A DNA stretch of 64,000 bases, from positions 99,528,012 through 99,592,011 of the forward strand of contig CM035432.1 of the NCBI GenBank assembly GCA_020310875.1. Direction: 5' to 3'. The notes beneath the pieces are model-generated. The model was not told the origin of the DNA, ran no database searches, and was given only the letters and a program-made list of their open reading frames with translations. Below are positions 1 through 8,418 of this stretch, in pieces. Both the position numbers and the translations under genes were made by a program. The DNA is from Ceratopteris richardii. Its lineage: Eukaryota > Streptophyta > Polypodiopsida > Polypodiales > Pteridaceae. The stretch's first letter is position 1. Each line of letters starts with the position of its first letter.

Positions 1-271
1 GCATCTTGTGGATGAGGATCACATGAGCTCATAGAGGTGGTGGGCTGAGAGCTCTCTGGATACTTTTTGGCTTCTGTCTCTCCTACCCACTCAAGGAACT
101 CATCCTTGATGTCAATTGGTATAGGCTGCTTGCATGTTGCAATGCCTATGCCACTAAATTTGGAAAGGTGGGCTTTGGTACGATTTGCCTCACCACCCCC
201 TTTGTAACCACATAGGTTACATGGCCATCTCTCACTCCCATCCAATCCAAACTTGCCTTGGTTAGACCCAT
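1..271 (-). pseudogene. hAT-like transposase, BED zinc-finger exon (distal part, cut by copia-1 and by the window edge)
   Basis: Read on the minus strand from 271 to 1 there is one open frame with a BED-type DNA-binding finger: SERWPCNLCGYKGGG supplies W and C-x2-C, followed by NRTKAHL and, 11 residues after the His, the last Cys in IATCK. A basic/acidic stretch with IDIKDEFLEWV follows, as in plant hAT transposases. The frame joins exactly to the start-codon part at 5804-5834 once copia-1 and one copy of its target duplication are removed. BED fingers of this family bind the element ends or promoters. The hAT catalytic core and dimerisation domain would lie left of the window, so a domesticated hAT-derived gene cannot be excluded. 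It is broken by the insertion. The family call is from motif recognition, not a search. Confidence 0.72.
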
Positions 272-277
272 ACTTCC

Positions 278-669
278 AGTTGGGGATAAAGCCCCCAAGG
301 ACTCTCCTTTTGTATATTTTGACCCTTCCATGTGAAAGCTCTCTTCGAGAGCTTTCCGGACATATTTTGTTGTATTTTTTGGACCCCAAATTGGGGAGTT
401 ATAGGCATTTACATTATTTTTATGACTTTTGGTCATTGGCCATGTGTGAACATGCCCAAATGACCTAAAAGTCACTTATTAATAAGACTTGGTCCCAAAT
501 CTCTCATAACTTGATTGGGACTTCTTCAACTTCAGCTTCTTTATCTTCTTCTCCAAATTTCTGCGCAGGTTTCTCTCTCTACTTTCTCTCTCCTCACGCA
601 GTAGCCCACTCCCTTGGCGTTTGGAGCAACGGAGCACACTACGACGTAGCTCTCCGCGGCCTCTTTTCA
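278..669 (+). repeat. copia-1 5' LTR
   Basis: Matches 5412-5803 over its whole length. The first base appears mutated (AGTTGGGG against TGTTGGGG in the 3' copy). It contains a perfect 10-bp stem with a 3-base loop at 334-356 (GAAAGCTCTC/GAGAGCTTTC), kept in the 3' LTR at 5468-5490. The LTR ends in CA just before the primer-binding site. Confidence 0.88.
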
Positions 670-671
670 AC

Positions 672-683
672 TTGTATCAGAGC
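672..683 (+). other. copia-1 primer-binding site (initiator-Met tRNA)
   Basis: TTGTATCAGAGC lies two bases after the 5' LTR. It differs by one base from the usual plant copia site TGGTATCAGAGC, complementary to the 3' end of initiator-Met tRNA, which primes minus-strand DNA synthesis. Confidence 0.85.
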
Positions 684-1180
684 TTTGAGCTGTTCCATCG
701 CGACAAAGTTGCTCGAACTGCATTTCTACTTCAGCCTATGTTAAGCTGAAGGTGTTTCCTTGCATTTGGGAGAATTTCATCGCGAAAACCTTCTTTTTCC
801 GCGATAAAAGTGCTGTTTTTGGAGGATTACTTCAGCCCGGAGCAAAGCTGAAGCAAATTTTGTGTTTTTTAGAGAGTTTCATTGCGAAGAATCTCTTCTA
901 TTCTTCCTTTTGTATCCCCACAGGTCATTTTCAGCATCCACATTGCTGATTTTTTCATCTACAAGTCTTTTGTGGCAGAAATTCTCTCTCATTTCAAGTG
1001 GGAGGACATGCACAAAGATTGAGGAAGTGCATACTTGCTGGAAACTTATTACAGCAGGTCATTTCTCTGATTTTACAGGTCATATTGCTGCAAAAATTGG
1101 GGCTTTTGTGAAAACAAGCACCCATTGCCTTGTCAAAAGCCCCAATTTTTGCAGCAATATGACCTGTAAAATCAGAGAAT
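684..1180 (+). other. copia-1 untranslated leader with long perfect hairpin
   Basis: Noncoding leader between primer site and gag. It contains imperfect repeats of about 110 bp around the phrases CTTCAGCC...GCTGAAG and TTTCATCGCGAA (about 720-900). Positions 1063-1108 and 1134-1179 form a perfect 46-bp inverted repeat with a 25-base loop. The 15-base sequence at 1057-1071 recurs directly at 1187-1201, just past the hairpin. Confidence 0.85.
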
Positions 1181-2070
1181 TTGTTGGGTCATTTCTCTGA
1201 TCTCAAAAGCTTGTTTGAGATCAAGAGATTTGAAGGTAATGGTTTCGATATGTGGAAAGAGAGAATGTTGGGCATCCTCTTTCTTAAAGATTGTGAAGGG
1301 GCTCTTGAGGAAGTCAAGCATGAAGATATGACAGATGCAGCATGGATGAACCTAAACAAGAAGGCCATCACTTACATCAAGATGGCTGTATCAGATGAAA
1401 TCTTAGTGGATTTGAAAGGCCTTACAACTGCTTTTGAGGTATGGGAGAAGCTGAAAGCCACTTATGAAAATACCACGCCTGTAAATCAAGTGCATCTTAT
1501 GCGTAAGCTAGTGTGTATGCAGCTTGATGAGTCAAAAAGTGCGGCTGAGCACTTATCTTTGTTTACAGGTACTCTTTCACAATTGCAAGACTCTGGATTA
1601 CCTCCATTTGATGATAAGCTTAAGGCGATCTTCTTGTTGATGACCTTACCTGATTCATGGGAAACATTGGTTGTTTCACTTTCTAATAGCCCCAGTCTTA
1701 CCTTTGATGGTGTAAGGGGTTCTATTTTGAATGAGGAAATGAGGAGGAAAGCTAGTGGAGAGGGTAGTGGTTCAGTCAATGTGGCTAGAGGAAGAACAGA
1801 AAAGAAAAGTGGAAATGTACAGAGGAACAGGAGCAAAAGCAAAGGCAAGGCTGAAGTGACTTGTTATCAATGTGGTAGGAAAGGTCACAAGAAGCCTGAT
1901 TGCAGATTTTATAAAGCTGAACTAGAAAGAAAGAAGAACACAGGTGACAGGAAGAAAAAGGACACCAAGAATGAAGCACATTATACCTCAAAGGACAAAG
2001 ACAAAGAGAAGGCCAATGTGGCCTCTAGTGTCATCGTTGAGGAGCTATCAGATGCAGAAGATATACTTGT
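1181..2070 (+). pseudogene. gag: copia-1 gag (capsid/nucleocapsid)
   Basis: The frame encodes a UBN2/gag-polypeptide copia capsid: FEGNGFDMWKERM near the N-terminus, then AFEVWEKLKATYEN, then a basic linker and one CCHC knuckle CYQCGRKGHKKPDC (C-x2-C-x4-H-x4-C), which binds element RNA. It makes the virus-like particle in the cytoplasm. The start is uncertain: the open frame begins with TTG codons at 1181 and the first true ATG in frame is further in. The frame runs off into a stop at 2158, while the protease frame overlaps from 2077, so a one-base slip near 2065-2077 separates gag from pol. This may be a mutation or a programmed frameshift; I favour mutation because most plant copia elements use one frame. 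Confidence 0.85.
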
Positions 2071-2076
2071 GCTACT

Positions 2077-4266
2077 ATGGCAGCAGAGCATGCCGAAGTT
2101 ATCGATGCTTCTATTAATATTCATGCACAAGATATGCAGATCACAAAGAGGGATTTGATTGATTCCTTGCTTACTGTGAATGATGCTTTGTCACAAACAT
2201 GGATTGTAGATTCAGGTGCATCGTTTCATGTAACTCCTATTAAAGAGTGTTTCACTACCTGTCATGCAGGCAGCCATGGACATGTATATCTTGGAAATAA
2301 CCATGCTTGTTCTATTGAAGGTATTGGCATAGTGCATCTCACAGTGGATGGTACCAATGAGCTGGTTTTGCATGATGTAAGGTATGTACCAAGCATCAAG
2401 AAAAGCTTATTGTCTGTTGAGCAAATGGATATGCATGGATATAGTACCCTCTTTGAGAAGGGGTCATGGAAGCTTATCAAAGGCCCTAGGCTGATTGTTA
2501 AAGGTACAAAGAAAGGGACTCTTTATTGGTTGCATGGTAAAGCCTTGTTGGGCAAGTTTATTGCTTTGGCTGAAATCCATTCACATATGGAATTATGGCA
2601 TAAAAGGCTTGGCCACATGAGCCAAAAAGGCCTTGATAAACTATGTAATTTGGACAAGTTTGATGCTAAAGGCTCAAAACTTGATTTTTGTAATGAATGT
2701 CAATATGGTAAGCAAGTAAAGAATTCCTACTACTCTGGTGTCTCTCGTAAGTCTAATGTCCTTGATCTTGTTCATTCTGATGTTTGTAGAATGCCCGCAA
2801 AATCTATGGGGGGTGCTCTTTACTTTGTTTCTTTTGTTGATGATTACTCTAGGAAGCTTTGGCTATATTTGTTAAAATCTAAAGATGAAGCCTTTGCTGC
2901 ATTTAAGAAATTTCATGCATTTGTGACCACTCAAATAGGTAGAAAGCTGAAATGCTTACGTACAGATAATGGGGGTGAGTTTACAAGTGCTGAATTCAAT
3001 AGATTTTGTGAAAATCTTGGTATTAAGAGGGAGCTAACAGTCCCATACAGCCCCTCTTCCAACGGTGTGGCTGAAAGGTACAATAGGATTTTATGTGAGA
3101 GGGTGAGATGCATGCTGTCCACAGCTAATCTCCCTCATGGATTTTGGGGAGAAGCTTTGAAAACTGCAGTTCATGTTTGCAATCGATCCCCTCGTATGTC
3201 CTTAAAAGGTGGCATTCCAGAAGAGGTTTGGTCTGGCAAACCAGCTTCATATGACCACCTACGCATCTTTGGTTGTGATGCTTTTGTGCATATAAGGCCT
3301 GAGTTGAGAAGCAAGTTAGATGCAAAGTCCATGAAAGGAATCTTCATGGGTTATGGAGATGAAGGTGAAATGGGCTATAGGATTTGACTACCTCAACTCA
3401 AGAAGGTAATACGCAGCCGAGATGTTGTATTTAATGAGGCAAGGCTGCTCAAAAATAATTGTGCCTCTAAAGATGACCATAAAAGAGTCAAATTTCAGCA
3501 TGTACAGCCACCAATTAAATCTGATATGAACCCTCGGGATGCACCACATATGGCTGGAAATGACAATGAGCCCGTGGTTATTGAGCCAGATGATGCTGGA
3601 CAGCAAAATGATGCTCCTGAAGGGCATATGCAGCCACCTATTCATGCTGAAAACAGGGCTGGAAATGATGTACAGCAGCCTGTTAACAATGAAGAAGTTA
3701 ATGTACCTCCTGATGTAGATCCATTGCCTGGTAATGTGGATCATTGGGTAAGAAGATCTATACGTCCTAGGAGGCCAGTGAATAGATATGATCCCTCTAT
3801 ACATTATATTATGTTATCAGATGAGGGTAAGCCTCTTACTTATAAAGAGGCAAAGCTATGTGAGCACAAGAAGAAGTGGGAGTTAGCCATGCAGGAAGAG
3901 ATAAAGGCCTTGCATGCAAATGATACTTGGGATTTGGTTGAGTTACCCAAAGGAAGGAAAGCCATTCCCAACAAGTGGGTGTACAAAATCAAAACTGTTG
4001 ATGGCAAACCCAAGTATAAGGCAAGGCTGGTTGCTAAGGGATATGCCCAAAAAGAGGGCATTGATTTCCAAGAAGTGTTCTCTCCAGTGGTGAAAATGAC
4101 CACTTTACGTGTGTTATTTGCTATTCCAGCTGCATTGGATTTGGAGCTATTCCAAATGGATGTTAAAACAGCCTTTTTGCATGGTGACTTAGATGAAGAG
4201 CTGTACATGAAACAGCCAGAAGGATATGCCATTCCTGGAAAAGAGCATCTGGTATGCAAACTGAAA
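2077..4266 (+). pseudogene. pol: copia-1 pol: protease, integrase, N-terminal RT
   Basis: Domains in order: retropepsin with WIVDSGASFHVTP (D-S-G active site); GAG-pre-integrase zinc module ELWHKRLGHM...CNECQYGK; integrase core with catalytic D in LVHSDVC, D in LRTDNGGEF and E in SNGVAERYN; a variable linker; and the RT start ANDTWDLVELPKGRKAIPNKWV with DVKTAFLHGDL. The frame is interrupted once by TGA at 3385-3387, where relatives have Trp (GYR-x-W), consistent with one G-to-A change. After the stop the same frame continues to about 4266. A missing base in the A/G run near 4264-4268 then moves the RT into the next frame. Confidence 0.9.
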
Positions 4267-5375
4267 GGAGCTTATATGGGCTGAAACAGGCCCCCAGACA
4301 ATGGTATAAGAAGTTTGATGCATTTATGCTCAAACATGGGTTTAAAAGAAGCCATGCAGATCACTGTTTGTACACCAAAAAGGATGAAGATGGCAGCCCA
4401 ATTATTCTTGTACTGTATGTAGATGATATGCTGCTGGCTGGGAAGAAAAAGAGCACTCTGAATGCTCTAAAACAGCAGCTGAACTCTGCATTCTCAATGA
4501 AAGACCTTGGGGAAGCTGAGCATGTTCTTGGTATGCGTATAAAAAGGGATAGGCAGCAGCATACTTTGCAGGTATCCCAAGAAAAGTACATTGAAAAAGT
4601 GCTGGACAGATTTAATGTGGCTGATGCTAAGCCTCTTGGAGTGCCATTGCAGCCACATGTTAAGCTTTCCAAGGATGACTGTCCCAAAAATGATGATGCA
4701 GCCAATTACATGAAGAGTGTTCCATATGCATCAGCTTGTGGTTCACTTATGTATGCTATGGTTGCCACTCGGCGAGACATTGCTCATGCAGTGGGAGTTG
4801 TTAGCAGGTTCATGGCTAATCCTAGTAGAGCTCATTGGGAGGCAGTCAAATCTATCTTGAGATATTTGAAAGGGACCAAAAGTAAATGCTTATGTTATGG
4901 AAAGGGTCCATTGAAGTTAAAAGGATTTTGTGATTCAGACATGGAAGGTGATGTGGACACACGCAAGTCCACAAGTGGCTATGTATACATCCTTGCAGGT
5001 GGAGCTATTTCATGGTGCTCTAGACTTCAGAGGATAGTTGCACTATCTACTACAGAGGCTGAATATATTTCAGCCACAGAGGCTTCCAAAGAAGCCATTT
5101 GGTTAGCTCGCCTTTGCAGTGAGTTTGGGATGCCAGAAAAGGCACCTGTCCTTGGATGTGATAGCCAGAGTGCCATATGTTTGGCAAAGAATGCCATGTT
5201 TCATGCTCGCACAAAGCATATTGATGTGAGATACCACTTCATCAGAGAGGTATTAGAGGATGGCCTGATCACTTTGATCAAGGTCAATACTTCACAGAAT
5301 CCTGCAGATGCTCTCACGAAGTGTCTACCCAAGGCACAACATCAGCTATGTATACAGATGGTGGGAGTTACTTAG
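4267..5375 (+). pseudogene. pol: copia-1 RT (C-terminal part) and RNase H
   Basis: Continues RT after the frame slip with RSLYGLKQAPRQWYKKFD, then the polymerase motif LYVDDMLLAG and VLGMRIKRD. RNase H follows: FCDSDMEGDVDTRKSTSGY, STTEAEYISATEASKEAIWL, CDSQSAICLAKN and ARTKHIDVRYHFIRE. The usual DADWAGD has become DSDMEGD. The frame ends normally at TAG 5373-5375, just before the purine run 5401-5411 and the 3' LTR. Confidence 0.9.
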
Positions 5376-5400
5376 CTTGAAGGAGCCTCCTTGGTCCTTT

Positions 5401-5411
5401 AAGTGGGAGGT
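5401..5411 (+). other. copia-1 polypurine tract
   Basis: AAGTGGGAGGT directly precedes the 3' LTR (5412). It is the expected RNase H-resistant primer for plus-strand DNA synthesis. Confidence 0.7.
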
Positions 5412-5803
5412 TGTTGGGGATAAAGCCCCCAAGGACTCTCCTTTTGTATATTTTGACCCTTCCATGTGAAAGCTCTCTTCGAGAGCTTTCTGGACATATT
5501 TTTGTTATATTTTTTGGACCCCAAATTGGGGAGTTATAGGCATTTACATTATTTTTATGACTTTTGGTCATTGGCCATGTGTGAACATGCCCAAATGACC
5601 TAAAAGTCACTTATCAATAAGACTTGGTCCCAAATCTCTCATAAGTTGATTGGGACTTCTTCAAGTTCAGCTTCTCCATCTTCTTCTCCAAATTTTTGCG
5701 CAGGTTTCTCTCTCTACTTTCTCTCTCCTCACGCAGCAGCCCACTCCCTTGGCATTTGGAGCAACGGAGCACACTATGACGTAGCTCTTCGCGGCCTCTT
5801 TCA
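5412..5803 (+). repeat. copia-1 3' LTR
   Basis: Starts TGTTGGGG and ends TTTCA. It matches the 5' LTR apart from scattered substitutions and small indels, is followed by the target duplication ACTTCC, and then resumes the hAT-like host sequence. Confidence 0.9.
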
Positions 5804-5834
5804 ACTTCCAACAATTTTGCTTTGGTTTAGGCAT
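5804..5834 (-). pseudogene. hAT-like transposase, start-codon end
   Basis: On the minus strand ATG at 5834-5832 begins MPKPKQNCWK and runs into the copia-1 insertion. It is in frame with 271-1, so the full N-terminus before the finger would be about 30 residues. A frame-open GTG 21 bases upstream is less likely as the start. The same start region recurs at 6115 and 6421. Confidence 0.65.
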
Positions 5835-5924
5835 GGTCACTAATGACAATGTCACATGTGTAAGTACTAAGGCTTAAGCCAAGTAGCTACTAGCAAGTGC
5901 CAAGTACTAACTTCTAAGTAGTAA

Positions 5925-5958
<34 letters not shown>

Positions 5959-6545
5959 GGAAGCACACGGAAGCTATATACAGCCGCAAGAGTTCGGGGA
6001 AGGACAAAAGAAGAGCATAAGAAATGGCCCCCCCCCCCAATCTCTCACTTCCACCTGATCCAAACTTGCCTTGGCTAGACACATACTTCCAACAATTTTC
6101 CTTTGGTTTAGGCATGGTCACTAATGACAATGTCACATGTGTAAGTACTAAGGCTTAAGCTAAGTAGCTACTAGCAAGTGCCAAGTGCTAACTTCTAAGT
6201 AGCAAGTTCTCTCTCTCTCTCTCTCTCTCTCTCTAGGAAGCACACGGAAGCTATATGCAGTGGCAAGAGTTCGGGGAAGGACAAAAGAAGAGCATAAGAA
6301 ATGCCCCCCCCCCTCCCTTCCCCCTTCTTCCCCCCTCTCTCTGCCATCTCTCACTCCCACCCGATCCAAACTTGCCTTGGCTAGACACATACTTCCAACT
6401 ATTTTGCTTTGGTTTAGGCATGGTCACTAATGACAATGTCACGTGTTTAAGTACTAAGGCTTAAGCTAAGTAGCTACTAGCAAGTGCCAAGTGCTAACTT
6501 CTAAGTAGTAAGTTCTCTCTCTCTCTCTCTATCTATCTATCTCTG
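5835..6545. repeat. tandem array of the hAT 5' end (about 2.4 units of 280-306 bp)
   Basis: Unit A is 5835-6114, unit B 6115-6420, and unit C is partial from 6421. On the minus strand each full unit contains upstream DNA, an (AG)n tract (about 5930-5957, 6208-6233, 6513-6530), a poly-G/C-rich run, and the same N-terminal coding piece up to SER before the finger. In A and B the finger is replaced by the homopolymer run (6009-6017, 6304-6326). Duplication therefore stacked promoter and N-terminal fragments upstream of the gene. Confidence 0.85.
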
Positions 6546-6958
6546 GCACTGTGGATCAAACCAGAGTTACTTTTGATAATGATCTCATGCCATTTTCATT
6601 GTGTTGATTGAGAATTGTGGCTTTATGTAATTATGCTTTAATTATTCAAATATCTTTCAATTACTATGTAATGAGGTTGATTATATAAAAGAATGATAGA
6701 GGTCTTTCACTATGTATATTAATATGAGGATTGGGACTCATTTGCAAACAAGTTACAGCTTTTGACTCGTGATCTTTTGACATCACCATTATAATTATGT
6801 TTGTAAGACTCTTGATCCCATCTTATTTCTACAGTTGAAAATGTTGATGCTGGCTTTGGTTAACGCTTTACTGCTTGTTTACACATTGTCAAACGCTTCT
6901 CTTCAATCTTGTATGACAGATGTTACTGTGCTCATGGATCTATATGAATGTCCTGCAG
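6546..6958 (+). other. presumed intron end upstream of the HIPL exon
   Basis: AT-rich, with no coding match. It ends in a pyrimidine-containing stretch and the acceptor CCTGCAG at 6952-6958. A short ORF starting at 6835 with a signal-peptide look crosses the acceptor out of frame with the HIPL exon and is judged chance. Confidence 0.55.
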
Positions 6959-7415
6959 GTATGTGTATGCAGATTTGTATGCCTCTGCAATGTGGGCAGC
7001 ATCAGAAACACCCCTTGGTAGTGGCAATTACTCGACACAGAGGGTGACCTTCATGTGCTCAAAGAATTCATCCATGGAGTGCAGGAAATCGGCAGATGAT
7101 CTGACCCCTCCTTTTCAGTATATATTCTCTTTTGGTGAGGATAATAGTAACAACCTCTATGTATTGAGTGCCACGGGTGTCTATAAAGTGATTGATCCAA
7201 AGGCTTGTGGTTTTACCTGTAATGCAAAGCTTCCTGCAAATGTACCTATTCCCATTTCTCCTGCAGCATCTGCACCTGCCTCTGCGCCTACATCATCTAG
7301 TAGTAGCTCTCCTGGAAGCAACAGTAGCGTAGGGCATGTTGATCTTGTCTTCCACGTTATTGTTATTGATGTTGTAGTTATTTTTGCACTGTTATTGCTT
7401 CAATTGGGATGGTAA
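6959..7415 (+). CDS. HIPL-type (HHIP-like) protein, last exon, GPI-anchor signal
   Basis: Reading TAT from 6960, the exon encodes YVYADLYASAMWAASE, a Cys-bearing stretch, and the phrase YIFSFGEDNSNNLYVLSATGVYKV, ending ACGFTC. This matches the C-terminal part of the glucose/sorbosone dehydrogenase-like domain of plant HIPL1/HIPL2 as I remember it. A Ser/Pro/Ala-rich spacer follows (PAASAPASAPTSSSSSSPGS), then a hydrophobic tail ending LLLLQLGW, the layout of a GPI-anchor signal, so the protein should sit on the outer plasma membrane. The precise enzymatic role of plant HIPLs is not settled. The exon has no stop or frameshift across 151 codons. Upstream exons are not in the window, so the preceding intron would be at least 6.9 kb. 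If they are absent from the genome, this is a gene fragment. Confidence 0.82.
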
Positions 7416-7829
7416 GTTCAAGTCTTATCCGCTGCTGTAGTTTATAACCATCTTACACCTGCAGAGTCTTATCAATGTTGTTAATTGGAGTCACATCCAC
7501 TGTATTTTAAAGCCATTTTGTACCTGTAGAATTTCTTCATTGATGTGAATTTTCGACCTATGCTCATTTCACATTAGAGTTGAAGGTAGAATGTGCGGTG
7601 ACCAATCCTCAAGAAAGATAGGAGATTCAAAGAGGGGGTTGGGTTGATTCAAGGGCAGACATGGGAACAAAGTCTGTGGTCCTGAATTAGATCATATTGG
7701 GTTGTTTTGATGGCATGAAGGGCGTACTTCGGTGAAAGGATTTCAGTCTGAGCTTATCCAATCAACAAGATTGTTCATGCTTCTATCATCGGCTGCTACA
7801 TAATATTACAGGTCATGGAAGTGTATGAT
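7416..7829 (+). other. HIPL 3' flank / UTR
   Basis: No coding signal. A degenerate direct repeat of about 70 bp is visible (CCATCTTACACCTGCAGAG near 7448, CCATTTTGTACCTGTAGAA near 7511). No classic AATAAA was found close to the stop. Copia-2 begins at 7830. Confidence 0.4.
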
Positions 7830-8418
7830 TGTTGGGAGAGATTTCAATCCCTAGCAACACATGGTTAAACCTGCTTAGATAATCTTTTGGCTATCATTGC
7901 TCTTTAAAAGTTGGATTATTCAGAAATTCTCAGAGTTTGAACCCATGACTAGACATCACTTCGGAGGACAATACAGTGCTTCTAAGAAAACAAGAATTAC
8001 ATAAAAAATGATACAAAAAGTAGGAGAAACATTGCTCTCAATTGAGAGCTACTGAGCTACAAAGTAGATAGAGTAGTTTGTGAGCTATTACTACTCATAC
8101 TTCTGGTGGAAACAGGTAAGGGGCTAGTTTGGCAAGGGGTCTGCTTGCTTATACTCACAACTAACTAACTAACTTGAATGGATGCAAGTCATTGCTTTTG
8201 CATGAGTTATTCGACTTATAAAGATTTGCCAAACTGCTTTGAAATGTGAGTTGCCTCTTCCTACAAGCTAGCAAACTACTACCTGGTGATCGAAAGAGAG
8301 ATTTGATTTTAATCAATCAGTGGTTTTGGCTCATAGCGTTGACCTTGTTCTTTAGTGGTGTAGATGTCTGCAAATGATTAGATTCCATGATCTTAACAGT
8401 GCAGCTTCATTTCCAACA
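7830..8418 (-). repeat. copia-2 3' LTR (left copy)
   Basis: TGTTGG...TTTCCAACA. It aligns with 25251-25843 through phrases such as GCTTGCTTATACTCACAACTA, GAGTTATT(C/T)GACTTATAAAG and the final (G/C)TTGATTTCCAACA-like end. Divergence is high, with many indels. Confidence 0.72.

Larger units (their letters stand above)
278..5803 (+). mobile_element. copia-1: complete Ty1/copia LTR retrotransposon
   Basis: Two LTRs of about 392 bp flank a gag-pol region on the plus strand in the copia order gag, protease, integrase, RT, RNase H. A 6-base duplication ACTTCC (272-277 and 5804-5809) flanks it. A primer-binding site follows the 5' LTR and a purine run precedes the 3' LTR. The LTRs differ at roughly 14 positions by eye (about 3-4%), so it is not very recent. 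Coding is broken by three lesions only: a frame change between gag and protease, one TGA in pol, and a one-base deletion in RT. It sits inside the hAT-like frame on the other strand. Confidence 0.93.

Noticed and set aside
2065..2077. Programmed frameshift between copia-1 gag and pol
   Set aside because: No slippery heptamer or pseudoknot evident, and the element has other one-base lesions; mutation is simpler.
6835..7047. Small ORF with a signal-peptide-like start
   Set aside because: Runs out of frame over the HIPL exon and across its splice acceptor; best explained as chance in an intron.
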